NCBI RefSeq assembly: GCF_001510895.1
Contig: NZ_LPWA01000103.1
Location: forward strand, 49,340-113,339
From: Mesorhizobium loti
GTDB lineage: Bacteria > Pseudomonadota > Alphaproteobacteria > Rhizobiales > Rhizobiaceae
DNA length: 64,000 nucleotides
Reading direction: 5' to 3'
Made by a program: the position numbers and the translations under genes. The notes under the pieces are model-generated. The model ran no database searches. It saw nothing but the letters and a program-made list of their open reading frames with translations, and was not told the DNA's origin. Positions within the stretch are counted from its first letter, which is position 1; each line of letters opens with the position of its first letter. Of the stretch, positions 8,713 to 17,877 are shown piece after piece.

Positions 8713-9027
8713 GTGGAATACAGGAAAGCGGGCATATTTGCCCTGAAACTGGCCTTGGCCTCAGCGGTCGGAATAGCGTTCGCGCCAGCCACTGCGTATG
8801 CCCAGTCGGCGGCCCCCGTCGAAAATGTCTTGGAGTGGTTCGTCGGAGTTCTGCAGGGCAACATAGCGCGTTCGTTCGCCATCATCGCGGTCTGTTTTCT
8901 CGGCTTCCTCGCCATGACAGGCCGGCTGGCATGGATGATGGCATTCTCCATCATCATTGGCATCGCTCTGATCTTCGGCGCCGCCCAGCTGGTGGATGCG
9001 GTTCGCGCGACCGCCGGAGGCAGCTGA
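8713..9027 (+). CDS. virB2: VirB2 major pilin
   Basis: A 104-aa pre-pilin. The long signal peptide ends near AYAQSA and is followed by two hydrophobic segments (NIARSFAIIAVCFLGFLAM and AWMMAFSIIIGIALIFGAA), the VirB2/TrbC pattern. The GTG start at 8713 is set by AAAGGAG (8701-8707) and by the length of the signal peptide. It lies directly after virB1 and three bases before virB3. Confidence 0.9.
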   Translation: MEYRKAGIFALKLALASAVGIAFAPATAYAQSAAPVENVLEWFVGVLQGNIARSFAIIAVCFLGFLAMTGRLAWMMAFSIIIGIALIFGAAQLVDAVRATAGGS

Positions 9028-9030
9028 GAC

Positions 9031-9324
9031 ATGGACGACGAGGAGGTCTATGTCGAGCCTGTCAGCCTGCCACTGACACGCCCCCCTATGAAATGGGGGG
9101 TGCGCTATGAGGTCTTCGCTCTGAACGGCATCCTGGCGGTGATCGGCTTCATTGCCACGAGCAGCTTCATGCTCGGCCTTGGCGTGTTCGGCGTGGTGCA
9201 TCTGGTCAGCGCATATCTGTGCCAGCGCGACCCCTACATGTTTCATATTTTCGAGCGGCGCGTCTCCAAACGCGGAGCGGTGGCGAACCTTACTTTCTGG
9301 GGGGCGAGGAGCTATTCGCCATGA
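9031..9324 (+). CDS. virB3: VirB3 inner-membrane T4SS component
   Basis: A 97-aa protein with a short cytoplasmic N-terminus containing PVSLPLTRPPMKWGV, two adjacent hydrophobic segments (FALNGILAVIGFIATSSF and MLGLGVFGVVHLVSAYL) and the conserved RDPYMFHIFE box. This is the VirB3 domain. Its TGA overlaps the ATG of virB4 (9321), the usual order in which VirB3 and VirB4 cooperate in pilus assembly. Confidence 0.92.
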   Translation: MDDEEVYVEPVSLPLTRPPMKWGVRYEVFALNGILAVIGFIATSSFMLGLGVFGVVHLVSAYLCQRDPYMFHIFERRVSKRGAVANLTFWGARSYSP

Positions 9325-11721
9325 GCCTCGATGCCGACCTGAAATTTGGCCGTGAGCGCCGGCGCGAAAAGCCCGCGGCGATGCACATACCTTACCTTCG
9401 CCATGCCGATGACAATCTGATCGTCACGAAAAGCGGCTTTCTTGTCGGCGTCATCCAGCTCAGTGGCCTGCCCTTCCAGACGATGGACCAGGCCGAGCTG
9501 AACAGCCGCATGTTCAACCGCAACACGACGTTCCGCAATCTCTCGACTTCCCGCTTTGCGGCCTACACAACGATCATCCGCCGCCACGTGGCGCCGGAGA
9601 TCGAAGGCGACTTTGACAATCCTTTCGTGGCCGAGCTCGACGCTCGTTACATGGATGAGCTCGGGGCCAAAAACCTTTTCGTCAACGAGGCGTATCTGGC
9701 GGTCATACGCCGACCGATGGTTGGTCGCGTCGGCTGGGTGGACAAGGCGCTCAATGCGTTCCGCATCAGCACCGCTGGCGAAGAAACACGCGAAGAGGCG
9801 GTCGCCGAACTGCATGACGTTCTCGAGGGCGTGGTCAAGGATTTCACGGCTTATGGTGCGCGTCTTCTCGGCATCGTGAAGCGCCGTGACAGCATTTTTC
9901 CGAGCCGGCGGAGTTTCTGGCGAAGATCCTCGCCGGCGGCGTCGACGTGGAAATGCCTCTGCCGCGCATGAGCCTTGGTGATGTGCTGGCAACACGACAG
10001 CTATTTTTCGGCAAATCCGCACTGGAACTTCGCGGGCCGGACGCCGGCAAACTCGGCGCCATGGTGTCGATCAAGGAATACCCACCGTTCACCGCTCCGG
10101 GCTCATTGGACGGTCTCTTGCGCCTGCCACATGAGTTTGTCCTGACGCAGAGTTTCGCGATCGAAGACCGTGTAACCGCAATGCGTAGGATCAACACCAT
10201 CGCCAACCAGGTTGAGGGTTCGGACGAGGCCGGGACGACGGTCGAGGAGTCCGTCCACGACGGCGCCGACAAGCTGGCCGGCGGCGAAGTGGTCTTCGGC
10301 CAACATCACATGAGCGTCATGGCCTTGGCACCGGACATGACCGGGCTCAACCGTGCGCTATCCGACATCACAGCGGAGCTTTCGCGCATGTCGATCGTTC
10401 CGGTTCGCGAGACGCTGAACACGGAACTGGCCTTCTGGGCGCAATTGCCGGGAAATTTCAGCTACATCGCGCGACGTGCGTTGATCTCGTCGCTTAACTT
10501 CGCCGGTCTTTTCTCGGGACACAATTTCCCGTCCGGCCAACGTGAGCGGCTGCATTGGAAACGGCCCATTGCTTTGCTCGAAACGACCAGCCAAACGGCC
10601 TACTATTTCAATTTCCACGTTCACGATGTCGGGCACTTCACGGTGTTCGGCCCGACCGGCTCGGGCAAGACAGTGGTGCTGTCATTCCTGATGGCGCAGG
10701 CCATGCGTATCATGCCGCAGCGCGATGCGTTTATTTCGACTACATGCGCGGCGCTGAAATTTTCGTCCGGGCGCTCGGCGGTCGCTACGAGGTGATGGAA
10801 CCTTCCCAGCCGACCGGGTTCGCGCCATTGCAGCTTGATGACACGGCAGAAAACCGTTCTTTCCTGGAAGATCTGCTCATCTACATTCTAACGCCGGAAG
10901 GCGGCGCGCTGGACGTGGCGGAGATGCGCGTCATCAACGCCGCCGTCGACATGATCTACAAGATCCCGCGCGAACAGCGGACCTTCGACCTGCTGCCGGA
11001 AGTGCTGCGCGGCTCGCTCATGCCCGGCATGAACGATCTGGCCGCGCGGATACAGCCCTGGCTCGACCCGAAGGACAAGGGCTGGCTTTTCAACAATCCC
11101 GTCGATCTGGTCGATTTCTCGAAACCCGTCGTCGGCTTCGACATGACCAGGATCCTGGGCGACCGAAAGCTTCGCTCGGCGGCGTTGCTCTACATCTTCC
11201 ACCGTCTCGAGGATGTCATCGACGGCTCGCCGATCATGCTCTTCCTCGATGAAGGCTGGAAGCTGCTGGACGACGAGGTTTTCGCCGCCTTCATCAACGA
11301 AACACTGAAGACCATTCGTCGCCGCAACGGCGTGGTCGGCTTTGGCACGCAGACGGCGGAAGACATCGTCAATTCCTCCATCTCGTCGTCGCTGATCGAG
11401 CAAACGAAGACCAACATTTTCTTCCCCAACCCGAAGGCGAGCAAGGAATCCTACATGGAGCGCTTCTCGCTGACAGCGAAGGAATTCGAGTTCGTGCGCC
11501 GCACCGCGAAGGAAACACGCACCTTCCTCGTCAAGCACGACAGCGACTCGATCGTAGCCAAGCTCGATTTGTCGGCGATGCCCGATCTCATCAAGGTTTT
11601 GTCCTCGAACGAAGCCAACAGCAAGGAATGCGCACGGCTCCGGGAGACCTTCGGCGACGAGCCGGAAATGTGGCTGCCATACTTCTGCGGATGGGAGGAC
11701 GAGCATGACGAAGCGGCTTAG
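9321..11721 (+). CDS. virB4: VirB4 T4SS ATPase (frame-repaired, two apparent 1-base deletions)
   Basis: Repaired length is 800 aa, normal for VirB4. The N-terminal CagE domain starts MSLDADLKFGRER. Walker A is FGPTGSGKTVVLSF (about residue 445) and Walker B IMLFLDEGWKLL (about 640). The reading frame is lost at TTTTT 9895-9899 (six T needed) and again at TTT 10730-10732 (four T needed); each repair gives uninterrupted conserved sequence (SIFSEPAEFLAK, DAFYFDYMRGAEIF). Both changes are homopolymer shortenings, so sequencing error is more likely than inactivation. The protein is the hexameric ATPase driving pilus biogenesis and substrate transfer. Confidence 0.9.
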
Positions 11722-12862
11722 CAGCGCTTGTCTAGCCTTGGCTCTCGCGACGGCGGAAAGCATGAGCGTGGCTGTCGCTCAGATCGTGGTCATCGACGGG
11801 CCGAACCTCGACAAGCGGCAAGAGGACGAGCAACACAGCACGAAGTCGGATGAGGCCAAGAAGGACGAAACCGACAGGAAGAAAAGCGTCGTCTGCACCT
11901 ATTCGAACAAATACCGCTCACAGATGTTCCGCCGATCGCCGGCCGAAGCGTTGCAGCGCGACGCCGGCAACGTGAAGATGATCCGCTACTATGCGCAAAA
12001 GTACGGCGTTCCCGAAGGCCTGGCGCTGTCCGTTGCGTATCAGGAATCGCGCTTCGACACATGCGCCGGGAGCCATACCGGCGTCAAAGGCGTCATGCAA
12101 CTGACCAAGGGCACCGGCAAGTCCATGGGACTGGACCGCGACGTGAACGAGCAGAATGTCGAAGGCGGCGTCAAATATCTCGGAATGGGCGTGAAGCAAT
12201 GCGGGGCGGCGAATTACAGCTGTCTCGCCTCCTTCTACAACGGATCGAACGCAGGCGAGCAGAACCAATGGGCCGGCGGCGTCGGCCGCTGGAACAGCTA
12301 CTTCAACGACTATGTATCGAGCGGCAAGGCTCCCGCCGCCGCACCGCCACCGTTCTCGATCGTAACGGCCGACGGCGCGGGCGGCTCGGCCCAAGGCGCG
12401 GCCATGGGCACAGTGAGGAAGGCGGCTGGCGGACTTGATGCAAGCTCATCGCAGATCGGCGCCAACGGCGCGGCGATCGACGCGCTAGCGGGCAACGTTG
12501 GCCAGGTGGCCGAATACAAGGACGCCTGGGAGCTGAACTCGTCGGCTCGCGGGATCAACGCCGATGTCACCAACCAGTACCTCGCCCAGGCGGGGGACTT
12601 CACGGCGTTGCTGGCCCAACTTCTGTCGTTGCAGAACGTTCAGGCATCGCAGTCGGCCAAACTGGTGCAAAAGCCGAAGAGCGGCCCTCCAAACCCGTTC
12701 TCTTGTGAACCCGCCGAACTGGAACGGTTGAAGATCGAGCGCGGCCGGTGGTCACCATGCGCACTTGAGAACGCGAGGGCAAGCTCGGCCGACAGCCGCT
12801 CGATGATCATCACCAGTGATCCTGTCGGCGCTGCCAGCGTGATCAATTCTCTACAGCAATAG
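11705..12862 (+). CDS. Second lytic transglycosylase, with a VirB5-like N-terminus
   Basis: A 385-aa exported protein whose ATG overlaps the end of virB4. After the signal peptide comes AQIVVIDGPNLD, nearly the same as the mature start of VirB5 encoded next (AQIAVIDGANLD), then a charged linker. An SLT domain follows (VAYQESRFDTCAGS, KGVMQLTKGTG, CLASFYNG), then an Ala/Gly-rich C-terminal half of about 180 residues ending in a Cys-containing segment. It may deliver a peptidoglycan-cutting activity to the pilus tip or assembly site. It is not VirB1, which is present at the start of the operon. Confidence 0.8.
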   Translation: MTKRLSSACLALALATAESMSVAVAQIVVIDGPNLDKRQEDEQHSTKSDEAKKDETDRKKSVVCTYSNKYRSQMFRRSPAEALQRDAGNVKMIRYYAQKYGVPEGLALSVAYQESRFDTCAGSHTGVKGVMQLTKGTGKSMGLDRDVNEQNVEGGVKYLGMGVKQCGAANYSCLASFYNGSNAGEQNQWAGGVGRWNSYFNDYVSSGKAPAAAPPPFSIVTADGAGGSAQGAAMGTVRKAAGGLDASSSQIGANGAAIDALAGNVGQVAEYKDAWELNSSARGINADVTNQYLAQAGDFTALLAQLLSLQNVQASQSAKLVQKPKSGPPNPFSCEPAELERLKIERGRWSPCALENARASSADSRSMIITSDPVGAASVINSLQQ

Positions 12863-12871
12863 GAGGCTGAC

Positions 12872-13606
12872 ATGAAGAAATTCGCGGTTGCGGCCAGTCT
12901 GGCGATTTGGGCAAGCACGGCCCACGCACAGATTGCCGTTATTGATGGCGCCAATCTCGATGTCGCCCGCAAGAATGCGGATAACACCAACTCCATCATG
13001 GATTCAAACAAGGACATTCTGAAAAAGAGCGAGGAGATCCTGCAGGCTCTCAGCGGCAGTCGTGACGGTTCGCTCGGGATCGGACAGATGGGCCTTGGCG
13101 GCAATATGTCGATTGCCCAAGCGCCGTCGTTCGGATCGATCCTGAACGGCGGGGCTCTTTCGTTTGGCGGCCTTTCGCCCGAAATCCAGAAAATCGCCGG
13201 CGCCGTCATCAACGGACTCCAGCTGGTGAAGCAGCTCCAGCAGATTGCCGGCAAGGAGACCAGCGCCGTCAACACGGCCTATGGCGGTAGCGTGAACGTG
13301 GCCTCGCTTTTAAGCGCATTGACATCGCAGGCTTCGCAGGGCGTTACCCAACGCCAACAGTCTCTGCAGTCAGCGAGCGGGCAGATCGGGCAGTCGCAGG
13401 ACGTCAAGGGTTCGGTGGACCAGAACACACGAATGCAGCTGGAAAACGCGCGCGCCGTCAACGAACTGATCGGCGTCCAGAACGGCGCGGTCGCGGCCCT
13501 GAATGAGAAGCTGAAGGGAGATCTACTTCGCCAGAGCCAAGTGCAGAAGATGATGACACCGCGCACCGTCAATCCGTTCGCGGACTTTGGCAAGAGCGGG
13601 GGCTGA
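12872..13606 (+). CDS. virB5: VirB5 minor pilin / adhesin
   Basis: A 244-aa exported, mainly helical protein: signal peptide 1-20, IAVIDGANLD, then long amphipathic helices rich in Gln, Asn and Ser with a Gly-rich loop (residues about 60-95). It ends MMTPRTVNPFADFGK, a common VirB5/TrbJ-type ending. VirB5 sits at the T4 pilus tip. Start ATG is preceded by AGGAGG. Position between virB4/SLT and the lipoprotein plus virB6 supports the call. Confidence 0.8.
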   Translation: MKKFAVAASLAIWASTAHAQIAVIDGANLDVARKNADNTNSIMDSNKDILKKSEEILQALSGSRDGSLGIGQMGLGGNMSIAQAPSFGSILNGGALSFGGLSPEIQKIAGAVINGLQLVKQLQQIAGKETSAVNTAYGGSVNVASLLSALTSQASQGVTQRQQSLQSASGQIGQSQDVKGSVDQNTRMQLENARAVNELIGVQNGAVAALNEKLKGDLLRQSQVQKMMTPRTVNPFADFGKSGG

Positions 13607-13610
13607 GCGC

Positions 13611-13793
13611 TTGTCGAGGCGAGTCCTGCGCATATGCGTTGTGATTGGGCTCGGCGCAGGGCTGTTTGGATGCGCAAATCGCGAACTGAAAGCGCCGTGC
13701 GGGCCTTTGGCGTATGCCCACGCCGACGAATGCGGCGCGCTGAAGCCGGTCAATTCAACGCCGTTCGCCAGCATCATTGACGAGGATCCATGA
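13611..13793 (+). CDS. Small lipoprotein (VirB7- or entry-exclusion-like)
   Basis: A 60-aa protein with a lipoprotein signal: Arg-rich start, hydrophobic VVIGLGAGLFG and lipobox Cys. The mature part has two further Cys (APCGP, DECGAL). The start is probably TTG 13611, after a GGGGG run at 13598-13602; earlier in-frame starts lie inside virB5. VirB7 lipoproteins usually follow virB6, while in pKM101-type systems the lipoprotein between the VirB5 and VirB6 homologues is the entry-exclusion protein Eex, so both roles are possible. Its last codons overlap the virB6 start. Confidence 0.65.
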   Translation: MSRRVLRICVVIGLGAGLFGCANRELKAPCGPLAYAHADECGALKPVNSTPFASIIDEDP

Positions 13794-14830
13794 ACGGTCT
13801 AGCCGCAAGCATCCTCGGTGGCATTGACAACATCGGCGAGGACTTCGTTCGCACCGTCTATATGCAGTTGGGAAATGCGATGGGCAACGTTTTCACCCTG
13901 ATGCTGACCCTCTATATCGCCTGGTGGGGCTATTCGATCCTGAGCGGGCGAGAGTCGATTTCGCCAGTCGAAGCGGCCTATCGCCTCGGCCGCGCCGTCA
14001 TCATCTATCTGCTGCTGACCGGATGGGGCACGTTTTCGGCGACGATCTATCAGCTCGTGCAAAGCATTCCAGACGAGGTCGGTAAGGTGATCGTCGGCGC
14101 CGTGTCGCGAGCCACCGGCAATCAGCTGAGCGACCAGGCCGCAATTCCAGCGCTCATCGACAACCTCTACCAAGGGGCTCAGGACGTCGCCAATCAGGTC
14201 TACAGCGGATCCTTCTATGACATTTTTGGTGCGCTCTTGTCGCTGCTCGTTCTGCTGTCGGCAATCATCTTCGCAGCGCTTGCCATTGCCGCGATCATCG
14301 CTGCCAAGGTGATGCTGTTCATCACGCTGGCCTTGGCGCCGATATGGATCATCCTTTGGCTTTACCGATGGTCCTCGCGCATGAGCGAAGGCTTTCTTTC
14401 GCTGACCACCTTCCTGATGATCCAGCAAATCCTGATCTACGGCTTTCTCGGTTTCTACTTCTCGCTCGTCAATGCGGCGCTGAACACGGCCACGTCCGGC
14501 GGAGCGACCATGGACAGCAAAATGTCACTGGTGCTGCCCTTGGTGCTGGTGACGATCATCGGCATCTACGTTCTCATGCAGATACCCTCGATTGCTTCGA
14601 TCCTGAATGGCGGCGGGTATCTCAGCACCGTGGGCGCGTACAACCCTTATAGAAACTTCGGCAGAAACGCTGTGCGCTACTCCGGCGCGCGATGGGCAGC
14701 AGGCCGCGCGGCTCGGAGCGCCCGGCAGCCGACAAACAGTTTTCGATCTTCGCGAGCAGCAAGGGCCGATGCTGCAACCCGGTCCGCCATCCAGCAAGGT
14801 GCGCGCGATAACTCCAGGCCCCTAGCCTAG
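13790..14830 (+). CDS. virB6: VirB6 polytopic inner-membrane T4SS protein
   Basis: A 346-aa protein with the TrbL/VirB6 pattern: a short N-terminal helix, then at least five membrane segments (VFTLMLTLYIAWWGY, AVIIYLLLTGWG, ALLSLLVLLSAIIFAALAIAAIIAAK, LFITLALAPIWIILWLY, MIQQILIYGFLGFYFSLV, LVLPLVLVTIIGIYVLMQ). The conserved ALAPIWI motif lies in the central loop. The Arg/Ser-rich C-terminal tail after residue 290 is cytoplasmic or disordered. VirB6 forms part of the inner-membrane channel. Confidence 0.88.
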   Translation: MNGLAASILGGIDNIGEDFVRTVYMQLGNAMGNVFTLMLTLYIAWWGYSILSGRESISPVEAAYRLGRAVIIYLLLTGWGTFSATIYQLVQSIPDEVGKVIVGAVSRATGNQLSDQAAIPALIDNLYQGAQDVANQVYSGSFYDIFGALLSLLVLLSAIIFAALAIAAIIAAKVMLFITLALAPIWIILWLYRWSSRMSEGFLSLTTFLMIQQILIYGFLGFYFSLVNAALNTATSGGATMDSKMSLVLPLVLVTIIGIYVLMQIPSIASILNGGGYLSTVGAYNPYRNFGRNAVRYSGARWAAGRAARSARQPTNSFRSSRAARADAATRSAIQQGARDNSRPLA

Positions 14831-14893
14831 AACGCAAGAACTATCACGCATCGCGGCCTGGATCGGATCGGGATCGTCGCGCAAACGAGGCAA

Positions 14894-14907
14894 TAGTAAA
14901 GTGTCAA
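14894..14907. promoter_or_regulatory. Third copy of the virB operator motif, at the virB8 start
   Basis: TAGTAAAGTGTCAA is the exact reverse complement of the left arm of the repeat before virB1. It covers the GTG start codon of virB8 (14901). The 70 bases between virB6 and virB8 are the longest gap inside the virB cluster, so this may be a secondary promoter or a site where regulator binding affects virB8 expression. Confidence 0.45.
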
Positions 14908-15620
14908 TCTCCATGGAAACAACTGCTAGCGGCAGCAGCGAACTCGTCGACAAGCGCTATTACAGAGCGGGAGCCACCTGGGAAGACGACACGCACAGGT
15001 CAATGCGCCGATCGCGTACATTGGCCTGGATCGTCAGCGGCATTTCAGGGCTGGTTGCGGTGCTGTCGCTGTTGGCGCTCGTGCTGATGCTGCCGCTCCG
15101 GCAGTTCGAACCGTATGTTGTCGAGGTCGACAAATCGACGGGCTACCTCGAGATCATGCGCGCGCTGAAGCCTGGAGATTTGTCCCAGAACGAGGCCGTC
15201 ACCGCGGCCAATCTGGTGCGCTACATCAGAGCCCGCGAAACCTATGATTCGCGTGAACTGAAACAGAATTACGACCTGGCACAGCTCTATTCGACCGACG
15301 CCGCGTCCAAGGATTTGACATGGCTTTTCACGCCTGCAAACCCGCAATCGCTGGACAAGATTTTTGGCCGCAATGTCACTGTCTCGGTCGAGATCAAATC
15401 GGTTTCCCTGCTCAATCGCAACACCGCCTCGGTGCGCTTTGTCACGACGACGCGGCGGGACAGTTCGTCCACCGCCGACAATTGGGTGGCGGTGATAAAA
15501 TTCCGCTATACCTCGACACCGCTCAAGAACGAATGGCGTTTCGACAATCCGCTGGGATTTCAGGTTACTGATTACCGCCGCGACCAGGAATCGGCCCCGG
15601 CCGCGGGGAGCCTGCAATGA
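14901..15620 (+). CDS. virB8: VirB8 inner-membrane T4SS assembly factor
   Basis: A 239-aa protein: cytoplasmic N-terminus with [15 protein letters not shown], one membrane helix ([16 protein letters not shown], about 50-70), then the NTF2-like periplasmic domain with the [11 protein letters not shown] motif typical of VirB8. GAGG (14887-14890) ten bases upstream favours the GTG at 14901; the ATG at 14913 is too far from it. The stop overlaps the virB9 start (ATGA). Confidence 0.9.
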   Translation: MSISMETTASGSSELVDKRYYRAGATWEDDTHRSMRRSRTLAWIVSGISGLVAVLSLLALVLMLPLRQFEPYVVEVDKSTGYLEIMRALKPGDLSQNEAVTAANLVRYIRARETYDSRELKQNYDLAQLYSTDAASKDLTWLFTPANPQSLDKIFGRNVTVSVEIKSVSLLNRNTASVRFVTTTRRDSSSTADNWVAVIKFRYTSTPLKNEWRFDNPLGFQVTDYRRDQESAPAAGSLQ

Positions 15621-16414
15621 GACGGCGCGCGGGCCTCGTCCTATCGGCCGCCCTTCTGCTCAGCGCGATCCACGCCGCGTCCGCACGCGACGGTCGCATC
15701 CGATATGTCACCTTCAACAATGACGACGTGACGTCGGTGCGCGCCGCTCTTGGCATTTCGACCATGGTCGAGCTCAGTCCGACCGAAGTCATCGAAACCG
15801 TGTCGGCTGGCGACACGAAAGGCTGGTCGATCATCCCCAAACGCGGATCGCGTTTCCTCTTCGTGAAGCCGCTGGAGCGCGATGCGTGGACCAACGTCAA
15901 CGTGGTCACCAACCGGCGTGTCTATTCCCTGCTGCTGCAGGCGACTGACAATAGCCGTGACCGGGCTTCCTTCCAGGTCCGGTTCAAATACCCGGACGAG
16001 GATATCAACGCGCGCCTGCTCTCACAGGCCAAGGAGAGCGCCGCCGATCCGGATTTGAAGGACCTGAATTATGCCGATCTCAATTACGACTACGCCTACA
16101 AGGGCGACGACAGTCTGAAGCCGCGCACCGTGTTCGACGACGGCACCAAGGTGTTTCTGGAGTTCAAGGGCGACATTCCGGCGATCTTCGTTGTCGACGA
16201 CAAGCGTCAGGAGTCGCTGGTCAACGTTCGCACGCAGGGCAAATACACCGTCATCGACAAGGTCGCACGGCAATTCACCCTGCGGGCCGATGGTAAGACG
16301 CTCTGCCTCTACAACCGGGCGCGACCCAACGCCATCGATCCCGTCGAGCAAGTCTACGGTCCAACGAAACTGACAGGCGGTTCCACTCTGCTCGGAGCCA
16401 GCGGAGGGCGCTGA
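15617..16414 (+). CDS. virB9: VirB9 outer-membrane core complex protein
   Basis: A 265-aa protein with a signal peptide (residues 1-24). The N-terminal VirB9/CagX half contains [17 protein letters not shown] and the C-terminal half [21 protein letters not shown], both diagnostic of the family. VirB9, VirB7 and VirB10 make the core that spans the periplasm. The start overlaps the virB8 stop and the stop overlaps the virB10 start, indicating translational coupling. Confidence 0.92.
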   Translation: MRRRAGLVLSAALLLSAIHAASARDGRIRYVTFNNDDVTSVRAALGISTMVELSPTEVIETVSAGDTKGWSIIPKRGSRFLFVKPLERDAWTNVNVVTNRRVYSLLLQATDNSRDRASFQVRFKYPDEDINARLLSQAKESAADPDLKDLNYADLNYDYAYKGDDSLKPRTVFDDGTKVFLEFKGDIPAIFVVDDKRQESLVNVRTQGKYTVIDKVARQFTLRADGKTLCLYNRARPNAIDPVEQVYGPTKLTGGSTLLGASGGR

Positions 16415-17877
16415 TGTCCCAGATCGATTATAACCAACTGGACGGCAGCCCGACGGTCGCGCGCCGTGGTGCGGGCGTGGGCACCAGGATCGCCCTGGTC
16501 AGCCTCGGCGTAGTGCTGGTAGGCGCGCTAATATGGCTTAACTGGCCCCGGGAGCCTGTATCGCGCGATGTTCGCAGCGAAGGCGAGGAAAACTTCAATC
16601 CGCCCGAGTTTCGCCCGCCGGCGTTGAACGACCCCCCTCAACCTGCCGACGGCACCATCGACCAGATCGTGGTACCCCCACCGGCCGACGACAAGAATGG
16701 CACGCAACAAGCCGAAAATGTCGATCAGACCGTGCAGCAGGGCGCCGACCTTGATGCGCAGCGACGCGCGCTGGAGGCGCAAATGGCGGCCGAGGAGGCT
16801 CGCCGCAACGCCGAGGCGGAGGAAGCCCGACGCAAGGCCGCGGCTGAGGACGAGGCTCGTCGCAAGGCTGAGGCCGCCGAGCATGAAAAAGCAGTGTGGG
16901 AACGTCTGCGGTCGAACCAGATGGTGACGAATGATCAAACCGGCTCGACAGATGCCGGCGCCCAGGCGGCGCAGGTCGAAATCGCGCCCGACGGTCAGAT
17001 CGTCCCGGTCCCCGGCGCCGACAGTGATTCCAACAAGGCCTTCCTGGCGCAGTCTGAGGCAAGTTCTTCCGGCATCGTCAAAGCCAGGGCATTCCGGCGC
17101 ACCGATGCCTTGATCCCTGAAGGAACGATCATACGCGGCTATTTGGAAACCGCGATCAACACCGACCTTCCCGGTGCCGTGCGCGCGGTCGTGCGTGAGG
17201 ATGTCTTCTCGCTCGACGGCAGGCGGATCCTCATTCCGAAGGGCTCGCGCCTGACCGGAGAATATCGCTCGGGGCTGGCGCGTGGTCAGAAGCGTGTTTT
17301 CATCGTCTGGAGCAGGGTCATCCGCTCGGACGGCATTTCCGTCGATATCAAATCGCCTGGTGCAGACGCGCTCGGCCGCGGTGGCATGGGCGGCCGTGTC
17401 GATACACACTGGGTTGAACGGTACGGCAACGCCATCATGCTTTCCGTCGTGGGCGGCGTCTCTGAGTATCTGTCCTCGCTCGGAGATGGCAGCCAGGATG
17501 GACAACAGCGCCAGGTGACGACGACTGATCCCGTAACCGGTGAGACCACGACCGTAACTTATGGTGGCAATGGCTCGCAGCGCGACGCCCGCGGCATTGC
17601 TTTCGACAAGTCATCGACCGCCTTGCAGCAACTCGCGCAGGAGGCATTTCGCGACACGCAGAACATTGGCCCGACAGTCTACGTCGACCAGGGCACATCG
17701 ATTGTCGTGCTGGTGCGGCGAGATCTCGATTTCTCGGATTTGTATGCTGACCCCATTCAGGAAGAAGTTGCACGGCTGAAGGCCGGTGGGCGGACGAAGT
17801 CGGCGATCGATCCGACGCCTCTTTACGCGACGCCGAAGGATCATTTCTATCCGGGCTATGGGAGCCCGGTGAAATGA
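16414..17877 (+). CDS. virB10: VirB10 T4SS core/energy-sensing protein
   Basis: A 487-aa protein: one membrane helix (TRIALVSLGVVLVGALIWLN, about 24-43), a Pro-rich periplasmic stretch, a coiled coil with repeated EARR/EAA units (about 110-165), then the TrbI/VirB10 beta-barrel domain (LIPEGTIIRGYLETAINTDL, ILIPKGSRLTGEYRSG, QGTSIVVLVRRDLDF). VirB10 links the inner-membrane ATPases to the outer-membrane channel. It is coupled to virB9 and virB11 by overlapping codons. Confidence 0.93.
   Translation: MSQIDYNQLDGSPTVARRGAGVGTRIALVSLGVVLVGALIWLNWPREPVSRDVRSEGEENFNPPEFRPPALNDPPQPADGTIDQIVVPPPADDKNGTQQAENVDQTVQQGADLDAQRRALEAQMAAEEARRNAEAEEARRKAAAEDEARRKAEAAEHEKAVWERLRSNQMVTNDQTGSTDAGAQAAQVEIAPDGQIVPVPGADSDSNKAFLAQSEASSSGIVKARAFRRTDALIPEGTIIRGYLETAINTDLPGAVRAVVREDVFSLDGRRILIPKGSRLTGEYRSGLARGQKRVFIVWSRVIRSDGISVDIKSPGADALGRGGMGGRVDTHWVERYGNAIMLSVVGGVSEYLSSLGDGSQDGQQRQVTTTDPVTGETTTVTYGGNGSQRDARGIAFDKSSTALQQLAQEAFRDTQNIGPTVYVDQGTSIVVLVRRDLDFSDLYADPIQEEVARLKAGGRTKSAIDPTPLYATPKDHFYPGYGSPVK

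Noticed and set aside
9321..11721. virB4 as a pseudogene in three pieces
   Set aside because: Both breaks are one-base shortenings of T runs and each one-base repair gives uninterrupted conserved sequence with intact Walker motifs; sequencing error is simpler.
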